Origin: Salinisphaera dokdonensis
GTDB taxonomy: Bacteria; Pseudomonadota; Gammaproteobacteria; Nevskiales; Salinisphaeraceae
Direction: 5' to 3'
DNA length: 64,000 nucleotides
NCBI RefSeq assembly: GCF_040361215.1
Contig: NZ_APND01000001.1
Location: forward strand, 806,001 to 870,000
The position numbers and the translations under genes were made by a program. This document shows positions 53,120 through 62,782 of the stretch, in pieces (the first letter of the stretch is position 1; the number at the start of each line of letters is the position of its first letter). Under the pieces are notes generated by a model. That model ran no database searches, was not told where the DNA came from, and was given only the letters and a program-made list of their open reading frames with translations.

Positions 53120-53640
53120 CGGATATCTCCTCCGTGTTGTATCGCGAAGCAAACGGCACGCGCTTTTTTATACGGTGCACCGTCGGCCATCCGGCGAATC
53201 CGGATGCGTGGGATCATGCCTCAAATGAAATGACGTTTCACGTCTAATTTCTCTGTCGTTTACAGACAATTGCACATGCTCTGCCGTATGGGCCTTGACG
53301 CTCGGACCCGCACAACGACAGCACCCAAGCCCACAATACCCATTCCTGTCGACAGCGACGATGGGTATCGCGATTGGCGGTAGCATCCTGCTCCCCCCGC
53401 GCTATTGCAGCCTACTGCGCACCTGCATGCTGCCGCGTGACTCTGCGCGTCACCTACCGGTGACATGGACATGAAGACCCGGGCTATCCACGCTTTCGCT
53501 CGGTCCGATAACCCCAACGCATACGCGGCCAGTCGACTTGCGGCCATAGCGAAGATTACGACTGGTTTTCGGCTGCAATTAGTGCGTCAATGCGGGCGAG
53601 AACGACGGCGTCCTGCCCGATTTTTTCTGAACGGATACAC
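53120..53640. other. 521-bp divergent control region, two palindromes
   Basis: It separates dctP from the unassigned gene at 53641. ACGGTGCACCGT (53172-53183) is a perfect 12-bp palindrome 53 bp upstream of dctP, and CATCCGG-cgaat-CCGGATG (53188-53206) follows. These look like operators of the TRAP operon. I saw no gene or RNA in the rest. Confidence 0.5.
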
Positions 53641-55620
53641 ATGACCGAACACACCGCCTCTCTGGCCACGCTGGCAGCCGACTTCGACGCGGGGCTGGCG
53701 CACCTGGCCCCAATCACCGGCAAGACAGAGCGCAAGCCCGCCAAGATCGAAGTGCTCGAATGCGCGGCGGCAATGCTCGCCCTCGAAGGCGGCGCCGAAG
53801 CGCTGCATGCGCGGGTGGCCGAGATCGAGTCGGCCGGAGTGTTCGCGCATAGCGATTGGGGTCAGCCGAACATCCTGCAGCCCGCGCTGGCCGTGCGTTC
53901 GCTGCGCCAGGGCGATCGCGCGACGACAGCGATCGAAGCGCTGAGTGAACTGCGCCTGCTGGCCGTGGCCAAGGGCGAGTATTTCCATCCCGGCATTGCT
54001 GCAGAGCGCGCACGCAATTTCCTGACCCAGGTCATGGCGCTCAACCTGGATCTGTTGTCCGGCACGCTCAGCGAGGCGGACCGCGAACGCGAGGACGATC
54101 TCGGGCGCGCCGTACAGGCGCTCTACCAGTACCAGCTCGCCCATATGGGCTACGAGAGCATTCTCGACAGCCTGGTGAACGAGGTGTGGCGCATCCTCGC
54201 CCAGCGCCCGATCCAGGTCGACGATGCACGCCAGATGGTGATCCAGATCGCCACCTGTCTCTACGACCCGGAGCTTGCAGCCGCCGCCGACAACGACGAT
54301 GCCAAGCGGTTGGTCGAATCGCTGTTCGCGCCGGCGCCGGGCTGTGCGGAAGACCCCGGCCTTTCGGTCTACGCCGAGCGCCTGGCCGCGATGGACCGCG
54401 ACGAACTGCATGGCGAGGCAAACGGCTTTGCCGAGGCCATGCACGACACCGGCCTGGTCTCGGTCTATCACGCGGTGTTCCTGCGCCATCTGCGTTCCAT
54501 CCCGCAGGGTGGCGGCGATGCGCTGATTCCGATCGCTCTCGGCCTGAGCCCGACCGGCCGCGACGCACTGCTCTGCTACCGCGAGCTCATCCATACGCTG
54601 ATCGACGAGGCCGTGTTCGTCGAGACCTGCCAGGCGATCTACGGGCTCGCGATGCTGCTCGAGCGCGGCGTGCTGTTCTCGACGCCGGTGGCAGCCGGGC
54701 TGTGGCGTCAGATTCGTTTGCCGTTGTCTGCCGAGACCGCCGAGAACCTGCGCGAAGTCTTTGGCGATCGCCAGCCGCCGCGGGTCTATCTCTTGGCCGG
54801 CGTGCTGGGCCTGCTCGGCCAGCCGCTGGGCGTTGGGCAAGGCAACAATCCCACCTGCCAATCGGTGATCGGCCTGTCGATGTGGGCCGACAACGACCCG
54901 GACTATCTGCTGCAACTCGTCGCCTGGGCCGCGCGCGACGACGAGGTACTCACCCGTTTCGAAGGCGAGCGCGTGTCGTCCAAGGGCCTGGAGGCCGGAC
55001 TGGCCAAGGAACGCCCGCTCGATGTGGACCCGGTCTCGCTCGTACTCGTGCCGCATCTGGATCGCATCTATATCGAGATGGGCCGGCTTTGCGGCGAGCG
55101 CGACGACGACCTGCACCGCTGGATCAACCCCGAGTTCTACGGCTGGTGGGTCGGCCAGGGCTTTCGCGTAATCGCCGATCACGAGTCGGGCGAGATCGAA
55201 GACTACGAGGGCTTCGTCCGCCACTTCTATGCCTGCTACCACCCCTATTACAACGGCAGCATGCCGGTGATTCATTCGCAGCCTGCCGGCATTGCCGTCA
55301 CCGACAGCGCAGCGCGCTATGTCGGCCGCCACGCGATCAGCATCCTGCGGGTCGGGCTCGACCCGGACAACGCAATGCGCGTGTACTTCTACAACCCCAA
55401 CAACGACAGCGGCCAGGACTGGGGCCAGGGCATCGTCACCACCACCGAAGGCCACGGCGAAATCCCCGGCGAAGCATCGCTGCCGATCGCCGAATTCGCG
55501 TCACGGCTGTTCGTCTTCCACTACGACCCGCTCGAACGCGGCAACGCCGACTGCGTGCCGGACGACGAGATCGAACGCATCATCGAGCTCGGCCGTTCGA
55601 GTTGGGCGAAGGACTGGTAG
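53641..55620 (+). CDS. Large unassigned protein, putative papain/calpain-like cysteine peptidase fold
   Basis: A 659-residue soluble protein with no signal peptide or membrane helix. I do not recognise the family. The N-terminal two thirds (about 1-370) are helical. The C-terminal third contains a possible catalytic set: QGNNPTC (Gln400-x5-Cys406), the spacing of calpain QGxxGDC; RHAIS (His564), like the calpain HAYS; and YNPNN (Asn585), like NPWG, 21 residues after the histidine. This is my reading of short motifs, not a family match. Start ATG 53641 is preferred over a frame from 53590. Confidence 0.85.
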   Translation: MTEHTASLATLAADFDAGLAHLAPITGKTERKPAKIEVLECAAAMLALEGGAEALHARVAEIESAGVFAHSDWGQPNILQPALAVRSLRQGDRATTAIEALSELRLLAVAKGEYFHPGIAAERARNFLTQVMALNLDLLSGTLSEADREREDDLGRAVQALYQYQLAHMGYESILDSLVNEVWRILAQRPIQVDDARQMVIQIATCLYDPELAAAADNDDAKRLVESLFAPAPGCAEDPGLSVYAERLAAMDRDELHGEANGFAEAMHDTGLVSVYHAVFLRHLRSIPQGGGDALIPIALGLSPTGRDALLCYRELIHTLIDEAVFVETCQAIYGLAMLLERGVLFSTPVAAGLWRQIRLPLSAETAENLREVFGDRQPPRVYLLAGVLGLLGQPLGVGQGNNPTCQSVIGLSMWADNDPDYLLQLVAWAARDDEVLTRFEGERVSSKGLEAGLAKERPLDVDPVSLVLVPHLDRIYIEMGRLCGERDDDLHRWINPEFYGWWVGQGFRVIADHESGEIEDYEGFVRHFYACYHPYYNGSMPVIHSQPAGIAVTDSAARYVGRHAISILRVGLDPDNAMRVYFYNPNNDSGQDWGQGIVTTTEGHGEIPGEASLPIAEFASRLFVFHYDPLERGNADCVPDDEIERIIELGRSSWAKDW

Positions 55621-55652
55621 CCTGCGCCACCTGTCGTTCTGCGCCCTGCCCC

Positions 55653-56285
55653 ATGAGCAAGCCGCCGCCGAATAAACGTCCGCCGCGACGTCCCAAAGCC
55701 CGCCGCAAGCCCGCGGCGAGACCCGTGACGCCGCGGCTGCTCGCCTTCAACAAGCCGTTTCGTGTGCTCACCCAGTTCACGGATGCGGACAAGCGCGCGA
55801 CACTGGCCGACTATATCGACGTGCCGGGCGTCTACCCCGCCGGGCGGCTCGACCGCGACAGTGAAGGCCTGCTGCTGCTCACCAACGACGGCCAGCTCCA
55901 GGCCTGGATCACCGACCCGAAGCACAAACTGCCCAAGACCTACTGGGCACAGGTCGACGGTGAACCCAGCCCCGAACAACTCGACGCCCTGCGCGCCGGC
56001 CCCACGCTCAAGGATGGCCCGACCCGACCGGCCGACGTGACCGTGATGAGCGAGCCGGCGCTATGGCCGCGCGATCCGCCTGTGCGTTATCGCAAGAACG
56101 TACCCACGACATGGCTGGAAATCACGATTCGCGAGGGGCGCAATCGCCAGGTGCGACGCATGACCGCAGCGGTCGACCTGCCGACGCTGCGGCTGGTCCG
56201 CGTGGGTATGGGTGACTGGACGCTGGGCGGGTTGGAATGCGGCGCCTGGCAAGAGCTGCGCGTGCCTGAGCGATTCATGCGTTGA
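55653..56285 (+). CDS. rluE: 23S rRNA pseudouridine synthase, RluE-like
   Basis: A 210-residue enzyme of the RsuA family. The catalytic aspartate is Asp67 in PAGRLDRDSEG; the second signature is EGRNRQVRRM. A Lys/Arg/Pro-rich disordered segment (1-28) precedes the catalytic domain, and there is no S4 domain, as in RluE. The frame is open far upstream but coding there belongs to the preceding gene in another frame; start MSKPPPNKR at 55653 lies 32 bp after that gene. Confidence 0.92.
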   Translation: MSKPPPNKRPPRRPKARRKPAARPVTPRLLAFNKPFRVLTQFTDADKRATLADYIDVPGVYPAGRLDRDSEGLLLLTNDGQLQAWITDPKHKLPKTYWAQVDGEPSPEQLDALRAGPTLKDGPTRPADVTVMSEPALWPRDPPVRYRKNVPTTWLEITIREGRNRQVRRMTAAVDLPTLRLVRVGMGDWTLGGLECGAWQELRVPERFMR

Positions 56286-56345
56286 CCGAAACAATGGTTG
56301 GCGCCCGGCCAGCGCAATTCCAGTCTGCGACGCGAGTTCTGGCCG

Positions 56346-56582
56346 TCAGTGACTCGGCGTATCGGCAATACGCCGCAGTGATTCGAAGCGGCCGTCGGCG
56401 CCATAAGTGAGCCGGTAGATGCCGTGCACCCCGTCACGCGTCACCACACGCCGTAGCGCCTGTGCCGGCAACAGTACGCGGCGCCCGTCCACGCTACGCG
56501 CATGGATCTGCTCGACAGACCCAGCGTAATGGGCATGGCACTGGGCGGCCGACAGTTCGATGATCAAGTCGATACAGGGCAT
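56346..56582 (-). CDS. DUF2835 family protein
   Basis: A 78-residue protein. The stretch ARSVDGRRVLLPAQALRRVVTRDGVHG is the DUF2835 core and the C-terminal part (YRLTYGADGRFESLRRI) completes it. The family is small and of unknown function. It is convergent with rluE 60 bp away. Confidence 0.88.
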   Translation of the reverse strand: MPCIDLIIELSAAQCHAHYAGSVEQIHARSVDGRRVLLPAQALRRVVTRDGVHGIYRLTYGADGRFESLRRIADTPSH

Positions 56583-56694
56583 AACGCATCACGCAGGACG
56601 AAGATCCTACGCCCACCGCCGACACCTGACGGCGAGACGAAAATCCGGTTAACGGCCGGGGCCAGACCCTCGGCCGGCCCCGGCCACCACACCG

Positions 56695-57570
56695 TCAGTC
56701 TGCCGACTGCAGCTTGTCTTCGGTTCTCAGCTCGAAGTCGCTGGCGTCATGGCGTTCGCGCAGCTGCTCGGAGGGATCACCGAACGGGCGGTTGACCATG
56801 CGTCCGCGCTGTACCGCGGGGCGGGCTTCGATCTCGTCGGCCCAGCGCAGCACGTTCTTGTATTCCTGCACCTGCAGGAATTCGCCGGCGTCGTAGAGAC
56901 GGCCCTTGGCGAGCGCGCCATACCACGGCCAGGTGGCGATATCAGCGATGGTGTATTCGTCGCCGGCCAGATAGCGCGATTCGGCCAGACGGCGATCGAG
57001 CACATCAAGCTGGCGCTTCACTTCCATGGCGAAGCGATCGATCGGGTATTCCAGTTTCACCGGCGCATAGGCATAGAAATGCCCGAAGCCGCCGCCGAGA
57101 TACGGCGCGCTGCCCATCTGCCAGAACAGCCAGTTCATGGTTTCGGTACGGGTGGCCGGATCGCTCGGCAGGAAGGCGCCGAACTTTTCGGCCAGATACA
57201 CCAGGATCGAGCCGGACTCGAACACGCGCTGCGGCTCGGGCGCGCTGTGATCGACCATCACCGGGATCTTGGAGTTCGGGTTGATCTCGACATAGCCGCT
57301 GGAGAACTGATCGCCCTCGCCGATGTTGATCAGCCAGGCGTCGTATTCCGCGCCGCTGTGGCCGGCTTCGAGCAGTTCCTCGAACATCACGGTCGCCTTC
57401 ACGCCGTTCGGCGTGCCCAGCGAGTAGACCTGGAACGGATGCTTGCCGACGGGCAATTCCTTGTCATGCGTCGGCCCGGCAATCGGGCGGTTGATGTTCT
57501 CGAACTTGCCGCCGCTGCCCTTCTCCCATTTCCAGACGGCCGGCGGCGTGTATTCGTTATCGTTGCTCAT
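56695..57570 (-). CDS. yghU: Glutathione S-transferase-family disulfide-bond reductase, YghU-like
   Basis: A 291-residue GST-fold enzyme. The long N-terminal extension (about 1-45; TPPAVWKWEKGSGGKFENINRPIAG) and the thioredoxin-like domain with SLGTPNGVKATVMFEE and NPNSKIPVM identify the YghU/Nu-class type, which binds two glutathiones and reduces disulfides. The C-terminal helical domain includes GGGFGHFYAYAP. AAGGA is seen upstream of the ATG. Confidence 0.93.
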   Translation of the reverse strand: MSNDNEYTPPAVWKWEKGSGGKFENINRPIAGPTHDKELPVGKHPFQVYSLGTPNGVKATVMFEELLEAGHSGAEYDAWLINIGEGDQFSSGYVEINPNSKIPVMVDHSAPEPQRVFESGSILVYLAEKFGAFLPSDPATRTETMNWLFWQMGSAPYLGGGFGHFYAYAPVKLEYPIDRFAMEVKRQLDVLDRRLAESRYLAGDEYTIADIATWPWYGALAKGRLYDAGEFLQVQEYKNVLRWADEIEARPAVQRGRMVNRPFGDPSEQLRERHDASDFELRTEDKLQSAD

Positions 57571-57686
57571 GAATCGTTGGTCCTTTCACAGGAGAGGATG
57601 ACCGCCACGGGTGGCGATACCGTGTACGGCAGTCTACATAGGGATTGTTGCGACACACGCAATGCACCTTCTGCCATGGGATGACG

Positions 57687-58922
57687 TCAGCGGCTCAGGC
57701 GGCCGATGACCCGCCCGACCGTCAGGCCTTGCACCACGATCGAGAACAGCACCACGCAATAGGTGATGGTGATGATCGCATCGCGCGGCTCGCCTGCCGG
57801 CAGCGCCAGGGCCAGGGCCACGGAAATGCCGCCGCGCAGCCCGGCCCAAGTGAGCAGCGCGCTAGCGTTGTCGCCCAGCCGGTGCCAAGGCCGGACCAGC
57901 TGCAACGCCACACTCACGCAGCCATAACGGGTGACCAGAACCAGCGGGATCGCCAGCAGCCCGGCGACGAGATAACCGCCGTCGAGGGTGATATGGATCA
58001 TCTCCAGGCCGATCATCACGAACAGCACGGTATTGAGGATCTCGTCGATGATCTCCCAGAAGATGTCGAGATGTTCGCGCGTGGTCTCGCTCATGGCGAA
58101 CAGCCGTCCGTGGTTGCCGATCAGCAGCCCGGCCACGACCATCGCGATCGGCCCGGAGGCGTGCAGCGACAGCGCCAGCTGGTAGCCGCCGAGTACGAGG
58201 GCGAGCGTGACCAGGATCTCGACCTGATGATCGTCCATCTGACGCAGCATCCAGAACGCCAGGCCACCCAGCGCCAGCCCCAGCACCGCGCCGCCGGCGA
58301 CTTCCTGCACGAACAGCAGTGCGATCGCGCCGGTGCCGCTGACATGGCCCGCATCCGTGAGCCCCAGCAGCGCCAGAAAAACGACGACAGCCACACCGTC
58401 GTTGAACAGCGATTCGCCGGTGATATTGGTTTCCAGCTCCTTGCTGACGCCCGCCCGCTTGAGCAGTGCGAGCACCGCGATCGGGTCGGTCGGCGAGATG
58501 AGCGCGCCGAACAGCAGGCAAAATACCAACGGCAGTTCAAAGCCGAAAAACGGCACGAGAAAATACGTGACGCCGCCGATGATGGCCGTGGACAGCACCA
58601 CGCCCACCGAAGCCAGTACACCGATCGAGAAGCGGTGCTTCAACAGATCGCCCAGGTTGACCTGCAGCGCGCCGGCGAACAGTAGGAAGCTGAGCATGCC
58701 GTCCATCAGCGTACGGTTGAAGTCGATTCCCAGCAGCCAGGAATCGGCATGCTCGCGGATGCTCCAGAGCCCGAAGAAATCCGCTGCGACCAGCGCGGCG
58801 GACACCACAAGACTCAGCAGCATCACCCCGATCGTGGTGGGCAGACCAACCACCCGGTAATTGAAGAACGCCAGCAAAGCGGCCAGCGACACGACGACCG
58901 CGCTGATCTGTAATAGGCCCAA
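57687..58922 (-). CDS. CPA1-family sodium:proton antiporter (NhaP-type)
   Basis: A 411-residue carrier with about 12-13 helices. The ion site of the family is represented by SPTDPIAVLALLKRAG and the ITGESLFNDGVAVVVF segment with its Asn-Asp pair. Start is TTG 58922 with GGGGAGA eight bases upstream; no ATG fits the first helix. It exports Na+ (or K+) in exchange for protons, consistent with a saline habitat. Confidence 0.9.
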   Translation of the reverse strand: MGLLQISAVVVSLAALLAFFNYRVVGLPTTIGVMLLSLVVSAALVAADFFGLWSIREHADSWLLGIDFNRTLMDGMLSFLLFAGALQVNLGDLLKHRFSIGVLASVGVVLSTAIIGGVTYFLVPFFGFELPLVFCLLFGALISPTDPIAVLALLKRAGVSKELETNITGESLFNDGVAVVVFLALLGLTDAGHVSGTGAIALLFVQEVAGGAVLGLALGGLAFWMLRQMDDHQVEILVTLALVLGGYQLALSLHASGPIAMVVAGLLIGNHGRLFAMSETTREHLDIFWEIIDEILNTVLFVMIGLEMIHITLDGGYLVAGLLAIPLVLVTRYGCVSVALQLVRPWHRLGDNASALLTWAGLRGGISVALALALPAGEPRDAIITITYCVVLFSIVVQGLTVGRVIGRLSR

Positions 58923-58978
58923 GAGTCCGGTCTCCCCAGTAAAAGACGCTCAGGGTAGCGCGCGGCGCAGACGAGCGG

Positions 58979-60058
58979 TCATCCGGAAGCGGCGATTTCA
59001 CCCAGGCGATACACCCGCGCCGCGGTGCCCGAGAACAGCGCGCTCTTCTCGGCCTCGCTGTAGTCGGCGACGAGATGCTTGAAAGCATTCCAGAGCGTGG
59101 CGTAATCGCAGGTGAAATGATCGACCGGGAAATTGCTCTCGAACATGCAGCGCTCAGCACCGAAGGCTTCAATACACGTTTCGATATACGGTGCCCAGGC
59201 GGCAGCCAGCGCTTCATGTGTGGCCGGCCGATTGCGATAGGACCATTCGAAACCCGCAAACGGCATGGCCAGGCCGCCGAGCTTGACCACCACGTTCGGA
59301 CAATTCGCCAACGCACGAATCTGTTCACGCCAGCCCTCGAATCGCGCATCGCGCTGGCCGGCGTAGGCGCCGATGCCCACCGGCCCACCGACATGATCGA
59401 GCACGATGGTCGTATCCGGGAACGCACGGGCGAGATCGAGCAGTTCCGGCAGCTGCGGCTCCAGCAGCCAGGCATCGAAGCTCAGGCCAAGCGGCGCGAG
59501 CGCGGCGAAGCCGCGACGGAAATCCGGGTCACTCAACAGTTCCTTGGCCGCACCGCGAGTGGACAGCGGCCCGAGCACGCTCGGGTCACCGTCATGGGCC
59601 GCACTCTGGCGGATGCCGCGAAAACGCCCGCCGCCGGCCTGAATATGCGCCTGCAGCACGTCGGCTAGCGCTTCGCCGCCGCGCAAATCCGCATGCCCGA
59701 CAATCCCGGCACAGGCCTGGGTCTCGCCATAGACGCCGCTGGCGGCTACCGCGGCCACGCCGTTGACGAATTCCGTCTCGCCCACGCAGCGCAGCGCCTT
59801 CTCGCCGGTGGCGCGATACATGGCGCGACATTCGATGAAGACCGTGGCGCGAATATCGTGGCCGCTGTCGGTATCCGCCAGCAGCTCGTCCAGCAGATAG
59901 CGCGGGCGCTCGCGCAGCATGGCGCTGAAGCCGTGGTCGGCGAACGGCCCATCGCCGAGCGCCAGCCGCGAGCGATCCCAGAGATGATGATGCGGATCGA
60001 TGATCGGGCGCTCGGGCTCGAGGATGAGCGGGTCTGAACTGACATCGGGATGGGCCAT
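58979..60058 (-). CDS. Amidohydrolase-2 family metal hydrolase
   Basis: A 359-residue TIM-barrel hydrolase. IIDPHHHLWD is the N-terminal metal-binding HxH, LDHVGGPVG carries the later histidine, and MFESNFPVDH the final acidic and His positions, as in the 2-pyrone-4,6-dicarboxylate lactonase/gluconolactonase-like group. AAGGAGAATCC gives an excellent Shine-Dalgarno for ATG 60058. The substrate is unknown. Confidence 0.88.
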   Translation of the reverse strand: MAHPDVSSDPLILEPERPIIDPHHHLWDRSRLALGDGPFADHGFSAMLRERPRYLLDELLADTDSGHDIRATVFIECRAMYRATGEKALRCVGETEFVNGVAAVAASGVYGETQACAGIVGHADLRGGEALADVLQAHIQAGGGRFRGIRQSAAHDGDPSVLGPLSTRGAAKELLSDPDFRRGFAALAPLGLSFDAWLLEPQLPELLDLARAFPDTTIVLDHVGGPVGIGAYAGQRDARFEGWREQIRALANCPNVVVKLGGLAMPFAGFEWSYRNRPATHEALAAAWAPYIETCIEAFGAERCMFESNFPVDHFTCDYATLWNAFKHLVADYSEAEKSALFSGTAARVYRLGEIAASG

Positions 60059-60255
60059 GGATTCTCCTTCGCGGTCCGCCGTGGTTATCAGCGGCCTGTG
60101 TTGTTTTATCGATGAACAACTTAGCACCGAACGGGCGTTCGCTTCCTGTCTCGATTGAAGCGCGCCGTGCAGCTATTCGATACCGGGCCAGATTTGCTGC
60201 ATAGGACACATTCTGGCCTGCTAGGCGCCATGGAGATCGTCACCGCAGTGCAGTC

Positions 60256-61440
60256 ATGAGCAGCTACCGAGACGGCATCCGGCTGGGTGTGGCCGGCGCC
60301 GCGGCGGCGGCCTGTATCTATTTCCCGCAGCCGTTGGCCGCGCAGATCCAGACCACCTTTGACGTGTCCGTGCTCTGGTCTGCCATGCCCATGACGTTCG
60401 CCTTTATCGTGCTCACCTCGGGGCCGGTGCTGTTCGGGCGTTTCATCACCGTGGGCCGTGCCATGCGCATCGTGCTCGTCACCGAGCTCCTGCTGGCCGC
60501 GCTATTTGCCATGCAGGCCATCGCCTTCGCCGCCGTGCCCTATTTCCTGCTGCGCGCGCTGCAGGTGATGCTGTTGCCGTTGTTGATTCCGGCCGTGATC
60601 ACCGGCTCCTCCAATATCCAGGGGTCGGAAAGCCGCGCCCGCGATCTCGCGCTCTATACGGCCGGCACGATTGTCGGCGGCGTCACCGGGCGCCTGCTCG
60701 CCGTGGGCTCGGTCGCCTTCGAGCACTGGCAGTTGGGCAGCCTTGCGATCACGGCGATGTTGCTGTTCTCGGCCTGGCTGTTGCGCAAACCGCCGACACT
60801 GGCCAGCGAATTGCGGCGCCGTTCTAGCCCCACGGCGACCGGCACGGCATCGGCGCCCGAGCGCAGCAAAAGCTGGCGTACGCCGGTGAGCCTGTCCTTT
60901 CCGGGCCTCGCGCTGGCCTTCGGCGTGCTGACCACGGTGTTGACCTGCCTGCCGTTCGAGATCGGCTACGAGCGCGGCGGCACGCTGATGCTGGCGATCG
61001 TCTATGGCGGCTATGCGGTGGGCATCGCGACATCGCTCGGCGCGCCCGGAATCACCCGCGTGAGCCGTGGCTTGCCGAACGCCACCCTGACCGCGGCCGT
61101 GCTGTTCGTGGTCGGCCTGTGCGGCGTCATCCAGGGCTCGTTCCCGGCTCTGGTGATCGGCGTGGTGCTGCTATGCGGCAGCATGGTGTTCCATCAGGCG
61201 ACCCAGATCGTGCTGCTCAACGATTATTTCGCCCGTTCGCAGTCGGGCACGGTAAGCGCGCTGTTCGTGGCCGCGGTATTTGCCGGCGGCACCCTGGGCT
61301 CGAGCGTGATGCTTTCGCTCTATGAATGGCAGGGCTGGGGCGCGGTAATGACGGTCTGCCTGTTGTTCTCGCTCATCGCAGGCTACTGCGTCTACGCCGC
61401 GGCCCGGCGCCAGGCGCAAGCCGCGCAGACCGAGGGCTGA
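60256..61440 (+). CDS. Major facilitator superfamily transporter
   Basis: A 394-residue membrane protein with about 12 helices. Segments such as YFPQPLAAQIQTTF in helix 1-2 and a basic loop between helices 6 and 7 (LRRRSSPTATG) fit an MFS carrier. Conserved motif A is not obvious, so the subfamily is open. It is divergent from the amidohydrolase gene by 197 bp. Confidence 0.8.
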   Translation: MSSYRDGIRLGVAGAAAAACIYFPQPLAAQIQTTFDVSVLWSAMPMTFAFIVLTSGPVLFGRFITVGRAMRIVLVTELLLAALFAMQAIAFAAVPYFLLRALQVMLLPLLIPAVITGSSNIQGSESRARDLALYTAGTIVGGVTGRLLAVGSVAFEHWQLGSLAITAMLLFSAWLLRKPPTLASELRRRSSPTATGTASAPERSKSWRTPVSLSFPGLALAFGVLTTVLTCLPFEIGYERGGTLMLAIVYGGYAVGIATSLGAPGITRVSRGLPNATLTAAVLFVVGLCGVIQGSFPALVIGVVLLCGSMVFHQATQIVLLNDYFARSQSGTVSALFVAAVFAGGTLGSSVMLSLYEWQGWGAVMTVCLLFSLIAGYCVYAAARRQAQAAQTEG

Positions 61441-61533
61441 GAACTACCAACAATCCAGTCAATCCGGGTGCTGCAGTAGCCAGCGCGTTGCCGGCCACGC
61501 AGACTGGCCGCCTGACCCAACCCGGCCGACTGC

Positions 61534-62466
61534 ATGTCCTCGATCATTCTGCATCACTTCGAAGCCTCGCCTTTCTCCGAGAAAGTCCGCGCCCTGCTCG
61601 GGTACAAGGCGCTCGCATGGCAGTCGGTGCTCATTCCGCGGATCATGCCCAAGCCGGATCTGGTCGCGCTTACGGGTGGCTATCGCAAGACGCCGGTCAT
61701 GCAGATCGGGCGCGATATCTACTGCGACACCAGGCTGATCGCACGCACGATCGAGACGCTCGAGCCGACCCCGCCGGCGATTCCTTCCGCCGACACGGCG
61801 AGCGTGGTCGCGCTGGAACAGTTCGGCGATCGCCAGCTGTTCCTGGCGGCCGTGCCCGCCATGTTCCGCCCGGCGGGCCGCGCGTTCCTTGTCGAGAAAC
61901 TCGGCGAAGACGGTCTCGCCAAGTTCCAGGCCGATCGTGCCGACCTGTTCGCCAACGGCAACGTCGCACGCCCGGATGCCGCATTCTCCGAAGCGGTATT
62001 GCCGCCGTCACTGGCCGCGCTCGACGCACAGCTGGCGGCGCGCGATTTCCTGCTCGGTGAACAGCCGACGCTGGCCGACTTCGCGGTCTATCACCCGGTC
62101 TGGTACATCCGCGGCAACGCGGGGATTGCGGATCTGCTCGACGCCTATCCGAACCTGCTCGCCTGGGCCGACCGGATACGCGCGATAGGCCACGGCCAGC
62201 GCAAGGACCTCGACGCGGCACAGGCGCATTCGATCGCCGTGGAAACCACTGAATGGCAACCGTTGCCCGAGTCGGTCGCACACAAGCTTGCTCCCGGCAC
62301 GACCGTAACGGTAGCCGCGACCGATTACGGCACCGAAGCCGTGACCGGACAGCTTGTCGCCATCGGCCGCGATGTCATGACGATCGAGCGTGAAGGCCCG
62401 CAGAACACGCCGGTACGCGTGCATTTCCCGCGCGCCCGTTTTTGCGTCGAGGCCGCGGGCGACTAG
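61534..62466 (+). CDS. Glutathione S-transferase-family protein with C-terminal extension
   Basis: A 310-residue protein. An N-terminal thioredoxin-like domain (about 1-80; SPFSEKVRALLGYKAL with Ser, and YRKTPVMQIG with the cis-proline) and a helical C-domain (about 90-215) form the GST fold. A further 80 residues (about 230-310; PGTTVTVAATDYGTEAVTGQLVAIGRD) look like a small beta domain not present in ordinary GSTs. Activity and substrate are unknown. Confidence 0.87.
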   Translation: MSSIILHHFEASPFSEKVRALLGYKALAWQSVLIPRIMPKPDLVALTGGYRKTPVMQIGRDIYCDTRLIARTIETLEPTPPAIPSADTASVVALEQFGDRQLFLAAVPAMFRPAGRAFLVEKLGEDGLAKFQADRADLFANGNVARPDAAFSEAVLPPSLAALDAQLAARDFLLGEQPTLADFAVYHPVWYIRGNAGIADLLDAYPNLLAWADRIRAIGHGQRKDLDAAQAHSIAVETTEWQPLPESVAHKLAPGTTVTVAATDYGTEAVTGQLVAIGRDVMTIEREGPQNTPVRVHFPRARFCVEAAGD

Positions 62467-62566
62467 GTGGCGTCCGGCCGCCATATTGCCTGCCGGCGTT
62501 GACCACGGGCCATCGTGCCCACATTGTTCGATAACAAGCGAAGCACCGCCGCAGGCAGGAGCAGAC

Positions 62567-62782
62567 ATGAAACGAACATTAGGGGCGCTGGCCATGAACT
62601 GGCTGCGCAAGCCCGAGAACCAGGAACGAATCAAGAGCACGGCGCGCGACGTCTGGGGGCGCTTTCAGGAGCACCGCAACGCACGCGCCACGGGACGCAC
62701 CGATGCCGCCGAACGCCCACCGGCCGCGTCATCCGCCGAGCGGGATACACCGTCCGGTAACCGCGGCGATGGGCAGCAGTAG
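62567..62782 (+). CDS. Small hypothetical protein, 71 residues
   Basis: It begins MKRTLGALAMNWLRKPENQ; the first half is a basic amphipathic helix and the second half is Ala/Ser/Pro/Arg-rich and probably disordered. AGGAG lies seven bases upstream of ATG 62567, supporting translation. It overlaps the next gene by 14 bp. I do not recognise a family. Confidence 0.65.
   Translation: MKRTLGALAMNWLRKPENQERIKSTARDVWGRFQEHRNARATGRTDAAERPPAASSAERDTPSGNRGDGQQ

Noticed and set aside
53590..53640. Earlier start for the 659-residue protein
   Set aside because: The 17 extra residues have no Shine-Dalgarno support and no conserved character; ATG 53641 is the simpler choice.
53587..55455. 622-codon open frame on the minus strand
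   Set aside because: It is antisense to the 659-residue + gene, with Val/Gly/His-rich shadow composition typical of the complement of high-GC coding DNA and no family motifs.
54186..55652. Long upstream extension in frame with rluE
   Set aside because: The extension is Arg/Pro-rich, overlaps the preceding gene in another frame, and the pseudouridine synthase fold begins after 55653.
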